In this document: piece by piece, positions 1 to 8,765 of the stretch
Position numbering within the stretch: the stretch's first letter is position 1
Layout of the letters: the number at the start of each line of letters is the position of its first letter
NCBI RefSeq assembly: GCF_943193125.1
Contig: NZ_CALPCX010000001.1
Span: forward strand, 496,001 to 560,000
Length of the DNA: 64,000 nucleotides
Reading direction: 5' to 3'
From: Adlercreutzia agrestimuris
GTDB lineage: Bacteria > Actinomycetota > Coriobacteriia > Coriobacteriales > Eggerthellaceae
Translations under genes and position numbers: made by a program
The notes under the pieces: model-generated
What the model saw: the letters and a program-made list of their open reading frames with translations, nothing else
What the model was told of the DNA's origin: nothing
Databases searched by the model: none

Positions 1-1385
1 TCATAATAGTCGCCAAATTTTGTGAACTCAGGCACAAACGAAAGCGTAATGTCGCGCGTGGCACCATTACGATGTTTCGCCACAATCAGCTTTGCAGTTC
101 CAAGATCAGGACGCGAATCGAGAAGGGCCTCTTCTTCTGAGGTGCTTCTATCCAAAAACATAACGATGTCCGCGTCTTGCTCAATAGCACCAGATTCGCG
201 CAAGTCAGAAAGCATAGGGCGCTTATCTTTGCCGCGCTGCTCAATGCTTCGGCTTAACTGGGAAAGCGCAATTACAGGCATGTTAAGCTCTTTTGCTAAT
301 ACCTTGAGCCCGCGGGAGATTTCAGCAACCTCAACTGCACGATTGCCATCTGAGCGTGACCGTGGCGGTTGCATCAGCTGCAAGTAGTCAACAATAATGA
401 TGCCTTTTTCAATTCCACGCAGTTCGCGACGCGCTTTTGCGCGCAACTCCAAAATGGAAAGATTAGTGGTGTCATCAAGATACATAGGCAACATTGAAAC
501 CGTACTTGCAGCTTGAATAATGGCGCCCTCATCAGCATCAGTGATGTTGCCTGAGCGAATATTACTTAAAGCAATGCGCGCTTCAGCAGCTAAAATACGC
601 TGCACAATTTGCTCTTTCGACATTTCCAATGAAAGAAACGCTACGGTCGATCCCATGCGCGCAGCATTGGTGGCAAGATTAAGAGCAAAGGCAGTTTTAC
701 CGACTGCAGGTCGAGCTGCCAAAATAATAAGCTCGCCGCCGCGAAATCCACCGAATAAATTATCAATATCAGCAAAACCGCTGGGAACGCCTGCGAATTG
801 GCCTTTATTACGTTTGAGTTCTTGAATGGAACAGTAGGCATTCTGTACCAAAACATCCATCTTCTCAAAAGAAGAAGATACGCGTTTTTCAGTTACGCTA
901 AAGAGTGTTTTTTCGGCCTCTTCAACTACCACATTAAGATCATCTGGCGCGTCATAAGCAAGCGCTGAAATAGCAGAACCAGCACGCGAAAGATCACGCA
1001 ACATAGAGGTGCGTTTTACAATATCGGCGTGGTTTCTCCAGTTGGTAAGCGCTGAAGTAAAATCAGCAAGCTCTGCTAAATAGGCTCGACCCCCTATGCT
1101 TTCAAGCTGTCCTTGGGCTTTAAGATTATCTGCCAACGAAATATGGTCGATAGGGATATGACGCTGTTGTAAATCCAACATGGAAGAGAAGATCGTCTGA
1201 TGCGCAAAGCGATAAAAGTTCTGCGGTATCAGTTTCGCAATAACCTCATCAATGGCATCTTGCGAAAGCATGCAGGCAGCTAAAACCGACTTCTCAGCAT
1301 CAATGTTTTGCGGATCAATTTTTTGGTTTTGGTCGCGTGGTGCTTCGGGCGCGAAGTCTGGATTATAGGGCTGCGTGGCGGGCAT
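1..1385 (-). CDS. dnaB: Replicative DNA helicase DnaB (3' end outside window)
   Basis: Hexameric helicase that unwinds DNA ahead of the replisome. Reading the minus strand from ATG at 1385 gives an N-terminal DnaB domain, a linker, and a RecA-like motor with Walker A ARPAVGKTA, the LSLEMS motif, Walker B IIIVDYLQLM and the conserved ALSQLSR segment. The start is preceded by AAGGAGATG at good spacing. About 461 residues are visible; the C-terminus is cut by the window edge shortly after the SFVPEFTKF segment typical of the DnaB tail, so only a few residues are missing. It follows rplI on the same strand, a common dnaB-rplI order, but a terminator hairpin separates the two. Confidence 0.96.
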   Translation of the reverse strand, partial: MPATQPYNPDFAPEAPRDQNQKIDPQNIDAEKSVLAACMLSQDAIDEVIAKLIPQNFYRFAHQTIFSSMLDLQQRHIPIDHISLADNLKAQGQLESIGGRAYLAELADFTSALTNWRNHADIVKRTSMLRDLSRAGSAISALAYDAPDDLNVVVEEAEKTLFSVTEKRVSSSFEKMDVLVQNAYCSIQELKRNKGQFAGVPSGFADIDNLFGGFRGGELIILAARPAVGKTAFALNLATNAARMGSTVAFLSLEMSKEQIVQRILAAEARIALSNIRSGNITDADEGAIIQAASTVSMLPMYLDDTTNLSILELRAKARRELRGIEKGIIIVDYLQLMQPPRSRSDGNRAVEVAEISRGLKVLAKELNMPVIALSQLSRSIEQRGKDKRPMLSDLRESGAIEQDADIVMFLDRSTSEEEALLDSRPDLGTAKLIVAKHRNGATRDITLSFVPEFTKFGDYY

Positions 1386-1435
1386 CCGATCATCTCCTTA
1401 TGGGTTTGACCAAATGTGAGTGTAGCAAGTTAGTG

Positions 1436-1478
1436 AGAAAAAGGCCCCTTGCGCACTTTTACAAACGCTGCAAGGGGC
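1436..1478 (-). terminator. Rho-independent terminator after rplI
   Basis: A 9-bp perfect GC-rich stem (1444-1452 with 1470-1478) is followed on the minus strand by CTTTTTCTC. It lies just beyond the rplI stop and before dnaB, so it probably ends the rpsF-ssb-rpsR-rplI transcript. Confidence 0.8.
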
Positions 1479-1508
1479 ATAATTAACAATGCAAAGTGTT
1501 GCACGTGA

Positions 1509-2066
1509 TTATTCAGAAACCTCTTCCAGGTACTCCGGATCAACGTCAGACTCTTCTGCCTCAACAACAATCTCAGCAGGAGCTTCTTCTGCAACAACTT
1601 CCTCTTCAGCAACCGGTGCTTCATCAACACCAACAAGTGCCGTTACGGTACCCTTGATGTCGCGATACAAAGACACGGTTACTTTGTGCTGACCAGCGGT
1701 CTTGATCGGAGAACCAATCTCGATACGACGACGGTCAACCTCTACGCCCAAGTCGTTTTGAATTGCATCAGCAATCATTTGAGCGGTAACTGAACCAAAG
1801 AGTTGACCTTCTTCGCCAACCTTTGCATCAATCTTTACCGTAGCTGCATCCAGCTGTGCCTTCAAAGCTTCAGCATTTGCAATACGGGTCTCTTCGCGCT
1901 TAGCAATGTTGTGCTTGCGCTGCTCAAGCTGCTTCAAGTTACCAGGGGTAGCCTCAACAGCCATTTTCTGGGGAAGCAAGTAGTTGTTAGCAAAACCGCG
2001 AGTTACATCAACGATGTCACCTTCGCCGCCTTTGCCCTTCAACTCTTGGAGCAGGATAACCTTCAT
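1509..2066 (-). CDS. rplI: 50S ribosomal protein L9 with acidic C-terminal tail
   Basis: L9 binds 23S rRNA and helps maintain reading-frame fidelity. The start MKVILLQELKGKGGEGDIV and the NYLLPQ segment are diagnostic of the N-terminal domain; a long central helix and the C-terminal domain follow. L9 is normally about 148 residues; this one has 185 because of a tail of roughly 35 residues dominated by Glu, Ala and Val. An AAGGAGG-type site precedes ATG at 2066. It is the last gene of rpsF-ssb-rpsR-rplI. Confidence 0.97.
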   Translation of the reverse strand: MKVILLQELKGKGGEGDIVDVTRGFANNYLLPQKMAVEATPGNLKQLEQRKHNIAKREETRIANAEALKAQLDAATVKIDAKVGEEGQLFGSVTAQMIADAIQNDLGVEVDRRRIEIGSPIKTAGQHKVTVSLYRDIKGTVTALVGVDEAPVAEEEVVAEEAPAEIVVEAEESDVDPEYLEEVSE

Positions 2067-2080
2067 AGTTCCTCCTTGCC

Positions 2081-2341
2081 CTAGCGTCCGCGACGATCGC
2101 CACGGCCGCTTACAGCGGGAACTGAGTATGGCATAAGAGCCATCTCACGTGCGCGCTTTACGGCATTAGCAATCTCGCGCTGGTGCTGAGTGCATGCACC
2201 CGTAACGCGACGGGGCTTAATCTTTCCACGATCAGTAACATACTTGCGCAGCATTTGCGTGTCTTTGTAATCAATGAACTGCGTGTCCTCTTTGCAGAAC
2301 TGGCAGAACTTGCGACGCGGCTGCTTCGCGTAATCAGCCAT
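2081..2341 (-). CDS. rpsR: 30S ribosomal protein S18, zinc-binding type
   Basis: S18 pairs with S6 on the platform of the 30S subunit. This 86-residue copy keeps the C+ zinc-ligand pattern C13-x2-C16 and C50-x2-H53, followed by the basic [13 protein letters not shown] segment of the family. A second basic stretch forms the C-terminus. It lies 14 nt upstream of rplI and downstream of ssb in the usual S6-SSB-S18 cassette. Confidence 0.96.
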   Translation of the reverse strand: MADYAKQPRRKFCQFCKEDTQFIDYKDTQMLRKYVTDRGKIKPRRVTGACTQHQREIANAVKRAREMALMPYSVPAVSGRGDRRGR

Positions 2342-2360
2342 AGTTAACCTCTTTCAAAAG

Positions 2361-2825
2361 TTAAAACGGAATGTCTTCGTCATAAACTGAAGCGGAAGCA
2401 TCAATAACCGGAGCCATCGCAGGCGCAGGTTGAGCGGGAGCAGTTACCGGTTGGTAGCTGTTATATCCACCAGCTGCACTTTGCGAGGAGTCATTATTGC
2501 GGCTTGACATGAACTCAAGTTCGTCAACAATCACTTCAATCTTGCTACGCTTCTGTCCATCGCGCTCCCACTGACTCCAACGGAGCTTGCCTTCAATGGC
2601 AACTTTGCTGCCCTTTGAAAGGTATTGAGAAAGCGCCTGCGCGCGAGTGCCAAACATAGTGCAATCAATGTAATTCGGGCAATCTTCCCACTCACCAGTT
2701 TGAGAATTCTTGCGACGATCATTGACAGCAACACCAAAGCCTAAAACCGGCATACCACTTGCAGTTTGGCGAAGCTCAGGATCTCGTGTTAGATTTCCGC
2801 TAATAATCACACGGTTAATGCTCAT
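2361..2825 (-). CDS. ssb: Single-stranded DNA-binding protein
   Basis: Coats ssDNA during replication and repair. One OB fold (about residues 1-105, MSINRVIISGNLTRDPELR) is followed by a flexible Ser/Gln/Pro/Ala-rich linker and the acidic tip DEDIPF, which recruits partner proteins. The ATG at 2825 is chosen because AGAAGAGG lies at good spacing and MSINRV matches family N-termini; an upstream in-frame ATG at 2843 would add six residues (MRRGRN) without support. It is about 154 residues and sits between rpsF and rpsR. Confidence 0.95.
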   Translation of the reverse strand: MSINRVIISGNLTRDPELRQTASGMPVLGFGVAVNDRRKNSQTGEWEDCPNYIDCTMFGTRAQALSQYLSKGSKVAIEGKLRWSQWERDGQKRSKIEVIVDELEFMSSRNNDSSQSAAGGYNSYQPVTAPAQPAPAMAPVIDASASVYDEDIPF

Positions 2826-2873
2826 GTTTCTACCTCTTCTCATCGCATAGGTTAAAACCTATGCTTCAATTTC

Positions 2874-3167
2874 TTAATCGCGATCAGTACGCTTCACGAT
2901 CATATGACGAACTACGGCATCAGTGATACGCAGAACACGATCGAGCTCAGCAACATTGTCAGGATCTGCATGGAAATCGATGAGAGTGTAGTCACCATCG
3001 GTCAGACCGTCGATCTCATAAGCAAGTTTACGCTTGCCCCAGTTGTCGACATTGTCTACCGTACCTTTGCCCTCGGCGATTGTAGACTCAATACGTGCCA
3101 TAACAGCACCACGAGTTTCTTCGTCGATTGACGGAGCGACAATAAACAGCAATTCATAAGCCTTCAT
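2874..3167 (-). CDS. rpsF: 30S ribosomal protein S6
   Basis: First gene of the rpsF-ssb-rpsR-rplI operon; S6 forms a complex with S18 in the 30S platform. The 97 residues begin MKAYELLFIVAPSIDEE and include WGKRKLAYEI, which is typical of S6. A very strong Shine-Dalgarno AGGAGGTGAGC precedes ATG at 3167. The upstream leader carries a GC-rich hairpin that may be an S6:S18 autoregulatory site. Confidence 0.96.
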   Translation of the reverse strand: MKAYELLFIVAPSIDEETRGAVMARIESTIAEGKGTVDNVDNWGKRKLAYEIDGLTDGDYTLIDFHADPDNVAELDRVLRITDAVVRHMIVKRTDRD

Positions 3168-3189
3168 CAGCTCACCTCCTTTGGACTAT

Positions 3190-3224
3190 ACGGCCCCGGG
3201 CTGGTGAAGGCATACACCGGGGCA
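3190..3224 (-). promoter_or_regulatory. GC-rich hairpin in rpsF leader, possible S6:S18 autoregulatory element
   Basis: The arms 3193-3199 and 3217-3223 form a 7-bp stem (GCCCCGG/CCGGGGC) around an 17-nt loop, about 25 nt upstream of the rpsF ribosome binding site. There is no U-tract, so it is not a normal terminator. In many bacteria the S6:S18 complex represses its own operon by binding an rpsF leader hairpin with an exposed CCG; the position and CCG content fit, but no covariance model was run. Confidence 0.35.
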
Positions 3225-3238
3225 GGAATTAGCCAAAC

Positions 3239-3250
3239 TATTCTAGCAAA
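3239..3250 (-). promoter_or_regulatory. Possible extended -10 promoter of rpsF operon
   Basis: The minus strand reads TTTGCTAGAAT, a TGn-extended -10 with hexamer TAGAAT, about 75 nt upstream of the rpsF start. No good -35 hexamer is visible. Confidence 0.3.
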
Positions 3251-3311
3251 CCGCGAAGTACTTTGGGCGATTTACTTCTTAACTGGCTGATTTACACGGA
3301 TTACACACACA

Positions 3312-3432
3312 AAGTCCCGCGCTGAATTGCCATTTTAACTCGTCTTAGAGTTTGCTTCCCTGCTTGGTTACCAATCGATTCTGCGTTACCGCTTAGGAAA
3401 CAAGTTCATCATGACAGACAGCTGCGGGACTT
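3312..3432. other. Unassigned ~120-nt element with long closing stem and internal hairpins
   Basis: The ends pair as AAGTCCCGC (3312-3320) with GCGGGACTT (3424-3432), extended by GCTG/CAGC (3321-3324 with 3419-3422) across one bulged base, giving a 13-bp closing stem. Inside are smaller hairpins: AACTC/GAGTT (3337-3352), TTGG/CCAA (3364-3374) and a weak GCG/CGC (3383-3392). No ORF with a ribosome site covers it and neither strand has a terminator U-tract. It lies in the 355-nt gap upstream of rpsF and abuts a parS site. It could be a small structured RNA or a DNA structure; strand unknown. Confidence 0.45.
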
Positions 3433-3447
3433 ATTTCACGTGAAACA
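3432..3447. other. parS-like site (15/16)
   Basis: The 16-mer TATTTCACGTGAAACA matches the canonical ParB site TGTTTCACGTGAAACA at 15 of 16 positions. It shares its first base with the end of the structured element at 3312-3432. Confidence 0.7.
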
Positions 3448-3522
3448 AATAAATTTTGTGCGTATGGTCGTAAAAGCTATTGCGAAACGTACAAGATTTC
3501 TTATACGAAATACATGCAGTTC

Positions 3523-4044
3523 TTATACGATCTCTTCGTCATCAACTTCGTCTTCTGCAGTATATTTTTCGTCAATCTCTTCTTCGCTATAACTTTCGGC
3601 GTCTTTGAGCTCACTCATAAAATTGGGAGCTTCACCAATATAGGCAACTTCAGCTTCAAAAGTAGGTGTGCCTTCGTTGGGCGTGTAGAGATATCCAACT
3701 GCATAGCCGCGGTCTTCTCCTGGGACACCACCTTCAGCAATCAGTGCGTCCTTTACTCCCTCATCGGTATCAATGTATCCGTCGTAGCAAAATGCATAGG
3801 CATCTGCACCACGAGCGTTTTCAACCGTATGTTTTGCAAAAGCAAAACACTCTTCAACAGACTCGCCTGGATGGCTTTCAATAAATAAATTTTCTTTCAC
3901 GACTAAACCAGTAAACGGAATAACATCTGCACCGTTTGACATTTTTTCTTTTGCTTCTTCAAGGGTAAACAAAAGAACTTTTTCGAGAATCTCAGGAATC
4001 TCGGGAACTTCGTTTTCTGTTGTCTCTACTACACGATCTGCCAT
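3523..4044 (-). CDS. Conserved-looking hypothetical protein, acidic C-terminus
   Basis: Not recognised. It is a 173-residue soluble protein with no signal peptide or membrane segment and a strongly acidic tail (EEIDEKYTAEDEVDDEEIV). The middle has alternating hydrophobic/polar segments (DAYAFCYDGYIDTDEG, GYAVGYLYTPNEGTPTF), consistent with a small alpha/beta domain. The ATG at 4044 follows GAGAAGGAAATTTG, a plausible ribosome site; a TTG just upstream is less likely. It is monocistronic, between the rpsF leader region and a pair of tRNA-Ser genes. Codon use looks like that of its neighbours. Confidence 0.8.
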   Translation of the reverse strand: MADRVVETTENEVPEIPEILEKVLLFTLEEAKEKMSNGADVIPFTGLVVKENLFIESHPGESVEECFAFAKHTVENARGADAYAFCYDGYIDTDEGVKDALIAEGGVPGEDRGYAVGYLYTPNEGTPTFEAEVAYIGEAPNFMSELKDAESYSEEEIDEKYTAEDEVDDEEIV

Positions 4045-4294
4045 CAAATTTCCTTCTCTTGGGATTAGCTACCTGTTTTAACGACATCGACATCTTGTCA
4101 AGCGCTTTTATGTTTATGGATTATACCGAGGAACTGCCCTGTAACCAAAAGACACGCACTTTTATTTGGAGTACGTTGCTTAAAACACTTCAAGATCTCA
4201 TAGGAGACGATAATCTTGCCGCCTTTTCATTTCCAGTGGAGAACTGTGCGGAGTTTTTCAGTAGGGAAATCAGATAAAACCCCAGGTCATAAAA

Positions 4295-4387
4295 TGGCGG
4301 AGGAGGAGGGATTCGAACCCTCGTCACCGGGAATACCGGTGAAACGGTTTTCGAGACCGCCGCATTCAACCACTCTGCCACCCCTCC
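4295..4387 (-). tRNA. tRNA-Ser(CGA)
   Basis: The minus strand folds as a class II tRNA: acceptor GGAGGGG pairs with CTCCTCC, discriminator G, encoded CCA at 4295-4297. The anticodon loop TCTCGAAAA gives anticodon CGA, and there is a long variable arm (CACCGG/CCGGTG). It reads UCG codons. Confidence 0.95.
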
Positions 4388-4449
4388 GCAGGGGCGATTG
4401 CTGCCATAAGCAGCATATCTAAAAGGCCAAAGAAAAGACCAGAATAATC

Positions 4450-4541
4450 TGGCGGAGAGATGGGGATTCGAACCCCAGATACGCTTTTGGCGTATACACG
4501 ATTTCCAATCGTGCTCCTTCGGCCAGCTCGGACATCTCTCC
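4450..4541 (-). tRNA. tRNA-Ser(GGA)
   Basis: Class II tRNA on the minus strand. Acceptor GGAGAGA pairs with TCTCTCC, discriminator G, encoded CCA. The anticodon loop TTGGAAATC gives GGA, reading UCC/UCU; the variable arm is TATACGCC/GGCGTAT-like. It is tandem with tRNA-Ser(CGA), 62 nt upstream of it. Confidence 0.95.
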
Positions 4542-4597
4542 GCTTTACGAATACGCGCTCACCAATGAGGTGATCAGCGAATAGATAGTATACAACA

Positions 4598-5410
4598 CTA
4601 ATAGGCACTCACAAGAGAAAAATATTCATTCCCATCCACACAGCGACATTCACTGACCAACTGCACATCAAATAGTTCTGACATTTGGGTAGACGAAAGC
4701 ATTTCCCTTTTTGCGCCATCGTTAAAAATCTTTCCATTTTTAAGAAGAACAACGCGAGATATTTCTGGAATTACATCTTCGGGATAATGGGTAACCAAAA
4801 TAATGCCCTTACCTATTTGGGCCAGCTTCCGCATTGCCGAGCGAACATAATGCATACCTTCAGGATCAAGACCAGAACAAGGTTCATCAAACACAAGTGT
4901 CTCAGGATTATGCACTAACGCACGAGCAATCAACACACGTCGAGCCTGTCCACTTGAGAGCGTCATAACATCTCGGTCAGCTAAATCACCTATACCAAGA
5001 AGTGTCATAGCTTGAGCCGCTTGAATCCGAGATTGCTCTGTACTATGCACATGAAAAGGCAGACCAAGCGTTCCAAAACACCCACCCTCAACCACTTCTC
5101 CAACGGGAAGATGAACGGTAATTTCATCCTGCATAGTAGAAGATACTACCCCTAGGCTTTTGTGCACATCAGCGCGCACTGCACGTGCATCACCTTTAAA
5201 TTTGACAGGAGGGTTATCGCGATAAAGCGGCAATACCTCTCGTGTTAACAATTGAATAAGGGTAGATTTTCCAGAACCATTCGGTCCTAAAACAGCTATT
5301 TTCTCCCCTATCCCAAGACACAAAGTATCAATAGATAAGATATCGTTGCCCGCTCTTCGAACAACAGCATCATTAATTTCAAGAAGTGGTGGTGTCTTTT
5401 TACGTGTCAT
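4598..5410 (-). CDS. ABC-type ATPase subunit (stand-alone, YlmA-like)
   Basis: Single ABC nucleotide-binding domain of 270 residues. It has Walker A GPNGSGKST (about 40-48), signature LSSGQ (about 157-161), Walker B LVFDEP and the switch histidine in ILVTHYPED. There are no membrane segments and no permease gene next to it, so the transported substrate cannot be inferred. Stand-alone ATPases of this type may work with a permease encoded elsewhere or have a non-transport role. The terminator between it and the upstream lipoprotein gene suggests its own transcription unit. Confidence 0.85.
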   Translation of the reverse strand: MTRKKTPPLLEINDAVVRRAGNDILSIDTLCLGIGEKIAVLGPNGSGKSTLIQLLTREVLPLYRDNPPVKFKGDARAVRADVHKSLGVVSSTMQDEITVHLPVGEVVEGGCFGTLGLPFHVHSTEQSRIQAAQAMTLLGIGDLADRDVMTLSSGQARRVLIARALVHNPETLVFDEPCSGLDPEGMHYVRSAMRKLAQIGKGIILVTHYPEDVIPEISRVVLLKNGKIFNDGAKREMLSSTQMSELFDVQLVSECRCVDGNEYFSLVSAY

Positions 5411-5441
5411 AACATCCTGTCATGTTATCTTCTCAAAATGG

Positions 5442-5467
5442 CGAAGACCCGCAAATGCAGGTCTTCG
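5442..5467 (-). terminator. Terminator hairpin after the parvulin lipoprotein gene
   Basis: CGAAGACC (5442-5449) pairs perfectly with GGTCTTCG (5460-5467), with an inner GC pair and a 4-nt loop. On the minus strand it is followed by CCATTTTGAG, a weak T-tract. It lies 53 nt past the stop at 5520. Confidence 0.6.
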
Positions 5468-5519
5468 TACTATAACGCTTAATGTTATTTAGAGCTTTTA
5501 TTCTGAGTTAAATGCTCCA

Positions 5520-6794
5520 TTAATTGGTTGAAGTTCCACTAGGGGCTTCGGTATTTTCATTACCAGCAGTCTGATCGTTTGCGCCTGACTGATTATCAGT
5601 GGACTGCTCAGTGGTTTCGTCCTGCGGAACTACTTCGCCCTCCGTCTCAACATCAGTTACTTGCTCTTCTTCTGGTGTTGAAGATACGCCAGCATTTTCA
5701 TCAATTGATTCTTGCACAACTTCAGATTCATACTGTGACATATCAACGTCATAAGGCAAACCTTCAGGCATTGGATTGATGACAATATCAGCCTCTTCAA
5801 CAGCCTGCGTGATCCACTCTTGATATGCCTCGTTTTGCTTCTGGCTCTTCAGTTGGGTTGAAATCTCTTCTACCCACTCTTCAGGAAGCTGATCAATGCT
5901 TGTGATGTTGGCAACTTCATTGCCCTCTTCGTCAGTGGTTTTCGGAGCATTGAACTCATCGGTGCATTTAATGATATGAATACCATAATCGGTGGTTACT
6001 AAACCTGAAACCTGATCAACCTCAAGACCATCAAGCGCAGTTTGGTATGGCTCAACGAAGCTAGTCATTTTGTCCCAACCTACATCGCCGCCATTTTGAG
6101 CGCTTGAGTCTTTTGAATATTGTTGTGCAGCTTCTGCGAAGTCAAGTTCACCTGAGTTGATCTTATCAAGTACCTCTTGTGCGGTTGCTTCATCTGCTGA
6201 ATCAAACAGAATATGTGATGAGCGCTTTGCGCCATCGTATGACTGTGCATACATCTGGCCGTATTGCAAAAGCTCATCAGCAGTAGGCTCTTCGTCGGTC
6301 TCGAAAGTTTCCATGAAACGCTGACCCTTGAGCTGGCTTTCAATCTCTTCACGATATTGCTCTTCGGTAATACCTGCACCTTCAAGAGCTTGTTGCCACT
6401 GCTCGTCATCACCATAGTTTGACTTCATGGCGTCAACATAGGTGTCCACTTCAGCACTCTCTACCGTGATGCCTGCATCCTCTGCACCTTGCTGGATGAC
6501 TTCCATCTGAGCGTACTGATTGATAATATTCTCGCGAAGAGACTCCGGTGTCATTTGCATCTGAGCAAGATACGTGCCCCAGTCACTCTCTTCAACCAGG
6601 TTATATTGCTGGCGAAGACCTTCGATATAATCAGTAACCTGTGCCTCGGGGATAGGCGTACCGTTAACAGTAGCAGCAACCGAATCATCAGTTACCGTGG
6701 TTTGCTCTGAGCTTGAACAACCGGCAAGCCCCCAAGAGCACGCAGCAACAACACCGACTGCGCATACCGCTTTCATAAAACGTGCTGTTTTCAT
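5520..6794 (-). CDS. Parvulin-type peptidyl-prolyl isomerase lipoprotein (PrsA/SurA-like)
   Basis: Secreted folding factor expected to be lipid-anchored on the outer face of the membrane. The N-terminus has basic residues, a hydrophobic core and lipobox LAGC (Cys about residue 26). A SurA-like helical domain follows (about 40-190), then a rotamase domain (about 191-290) with SSHILFDS, the GGDVGW motif and a GIHIIKC segment. The last ~75 residues are a disordered, Glu/Thr/Gln-rich tail. The start follows AAGGAAGGG. It is monocistronic, between typA and the ABC ATPase. Family assignment is secure, substrates unknown. Confidence 0.9.
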   Translation of the reverse strand: MKTARFMKAVCAVGVVAACSWGLAGCSSSEQTTVTDDSVAATVNGTPIPEAQVTDYIEGLRQQYNLVEESDWGTYLAQMQMTPESLRENIINQYAQMEVIQQGAEDAGITVESAEVDTYVDAMKSNYGDDEQWQQALEGAGITEEQYREEIESQLKGQRFMETFETDEEPTADELLQYGQMYAQSYDGAKRSSHILFDSADEATAQEVLDKINSGELDFAEAAQQYSKDSSAQNGGDVGWDKMTSFVEPYQTALDGLEVDQVSGLVTTDYGIHIIKCTDEFNAPKTTDEEGNEVANITSIDQLPEEWVEEISTQLKSQKQNEAYQEWITQAVEEADIVINPMPEGLPYDVDMSQYESEVVQESIDENAGVSSTPEEEQVTDVETEGEVVPQDETTEQSTDNQSGANDQTAGNENTEAPSGTSTN

Positions 6795-6947
6795 AAATCC
6801 CTTCCTTTTACGTGGGCTCGTCCGTTATTAGTTTGATTTGCAATAATATGCCGCCCACGACCTACAGGTGTATAAACCTTTGGTATTTTCTCACATGGCA
6901 CAAAACATTCTTATCTGTGCACAATATGACCACTTTCGCTTCATAAA

Positions 6948-8762
6948 CTACTGTCGTTTATTAGCCTTTTTGCGTTCAACGGAAGATAAAATACGCTTAC
7001 GAAGACGAATGTTTTTGGGAGTAATTTCCACTAATTCGTCGTCTTCAATATATTCAAGCGCTTCCTCAAGGGTAAAGGTGATAGGAGGCGTGAGCTGGAT
7101 TGCTTTATCAGCACCGCTTGAACGTTGGTTGCCAAGCTGCTTTGATTTTGCAATATTAACAACCATGTCGCCTTCTTTTGCGGACTCACCGACGATCATA
7201 CCTTCATAGCAATCTTCGCCCGGTCCAACAAATAAACGTCCACGCTCTTGAAGTGTATCTAATGCATAAGCTACTGATTTCTCGGTAGACATGCTGATCA
7301 TTGAACCATTTTTGCGACCAGCGAAGTCACCGCGATATGCGCCATACTCGCTGAAGTGATGGAACATCGTGGCCTCACCACGTGTAGCATTTAAAAGACG
7401 CGTGCGCAGACCCATTGTTCCACGTGAAGGAATCTTAAATACAAGATGCGTTTGATCTCCGCGTTGATGCATGTCAACCATTTCACCACCCGCGCTGCCA
7501 AACACCTCAATTGCTTTACCCGCATATTCGCTCGGAACATCAACTGTAGCTTCCTCAATAGGCTCAAGCTTGTTGCCGGCTTCGTCTTTTTTGATCAACA
7601 CGCGCGGGCGACCAACCTGGAATTCAAATCCCTCGCGGCGCATGGTCTCCATCAAGACAGAAAGGTGCAACACACCACGACCAGCAACTTCAATGCCTGA
7701 TTTATCCTCAAGCTCCTCAATACGCATAGAGATATTGCTCTCTTTTTCGCGCATAAGACGCTCTTTGAGCTGGCGGGCACCAACTATTTCGCCCTCACGA
7801 CCAACAAGCGGGCTTGAAGAAGCTTCAAACACAATTGCCATAGTGGGTTCTTCTACTTTAATAGGATCAAGGCGAACGGGATTATCGCGACTTGTTACCA
7901 TATCTCCGATATCGGCATCTTCAACACCAACTACCGCAACAATGTCACCAGCATGAACCTCTTGTTGTTCTTTTTTGCCAAGTTCCTCAAAAGTGAAAAC
8001 CTGCTTAATGTTTGTGTTATAACGCGTACCGTCGTTTTTAATCACCAACACAGGTTCAGCTTTATGAATCGTGCCGCTAAAAAGCCTGCCAACACCAATT
8101 CGACCAACAAAACTTGAGTGGTCTACGGTGCAGATTTGCAATGCAACAGGACCATTTGGCTCACAATCTGGAGCAGGTACCTCTTTAAGAATTGTCTCTA
8201 GAAGTGGCACCATATTCATGTTGTCATCATCAGGATTGTATCGCGCGTATCCATTCATCGCGCTTGCATAAATGACGGGAAAATCAAGCTGTTCGTCACT
8301 TGCTTCTAATTCAACCATCAAGTCAAATACTTCGTCGACGACTTCTTCAGGACGAGCACCCGGACGGTCAATCTTGTTGATGACTACGATAATACGCAAG
8401 CCTTGATCAAGAGCATGTCGAAGAACAAAACGAGTTTGAGGCATTGGGCCTTCAAATGCATCCACGATCAACAGTGCGCCATCTGCCATGTTTAAAACAC
8501 GCTCAACTTCGCCACCAAAGTCAGCATGGCCAGGAGTGTCAATAACATTGATTTTTACATCTTTATATGTGACCGAGATATTCTTGGACAAAATAGTAAT
8601 ACCGCGTTCACGCTCTTGATCATTTGAATCTAAAACACGTTCTGCAACCTGCTGGTTCTCGCGAAATACTCCCGCGGTGTATAGCAAACGGTCAACCAGT
8701 GTTGTTTTACCATGGTCAACGTGAGCAATAATAGCAACGTTGCGAATGTTTTCTTGCTTCAT
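6948..8762 (-). CDS. typA: Ribosome-associated translational GTPase TypA/BipA
   Basis: EF-G-like GTPase that binds the 70S ribosome and influences assembly and stress responses. The 604 residues are full length for the family: G1 AHVDHGKTT near residue 14, [18 protein letters not shown], then the beta-barrel and EF-G III/V-like domains, and a C-terminus with the TypA-specific segment ([21 protein letters not shown]). It starts 3 nt after the stop of the J-domain gene, so the two are probably cotranscribed. Confidence 0.96.
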   Translation of the reverse strand: MKQENIRNVAIIAHVDHGKTTLVDRLLYTAGVFRENQQVAERVLDSNDQERERGITILSKNISVTYKDVKINVIDTPGHADFGGEVERVLNMADGALLIVDAFEGPMPQTRFVLRHALDQGLRIIVVINKIDRPGARPEEVVDEVFDLMVELEASDEQLDFPVIYASAMNGYARYNPDDDNMNMVPLLETILKEVPAPDCEPNGPVALQICTVDHSSFVGRIGVGRLFSGTIHKAEPVLVIKNDGTRYNTNIKQVFTFEELGKKEQQEVHAGDIVAVVGVEDADIGDMVTSRDNPVRLDPIKVEEPTMAIVFEASSSPLVGREGEIVGARQLKERLMREKESNISMRIEELEDKSGIEVAGRGVLHLSVLMETMRREGFEFQVGRPRVLIKKDEAGNKLEPIEEATVDVPSEYAGKAIEVFGSAGGEMVDMHQRGDQTHLVFKIPSRGTMGLRTRLLNATRGEATMFHHFSEYGAYRGDFAGRKNGSMISMSTEKSVAYALDTLQERGRLFVGPGEDCYEGMIVGESAKEGDMVVNIAKSKQLGNQRSSGADKAIQLTPPITFTLEEALEYIEDDELVEITPKNIRLRKRILSSVERKKANKRQ

Positions 8763-8765
8763 AAA

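Noticed and set aside
3312-3432. SRP RNA, 6S RNA or RNase P RNA at the structured element
   Set aside because: I looked for the SRP apical motif, the RNase P conserved words and a 6S-like single long bubble hairpin; none is present on either strand.
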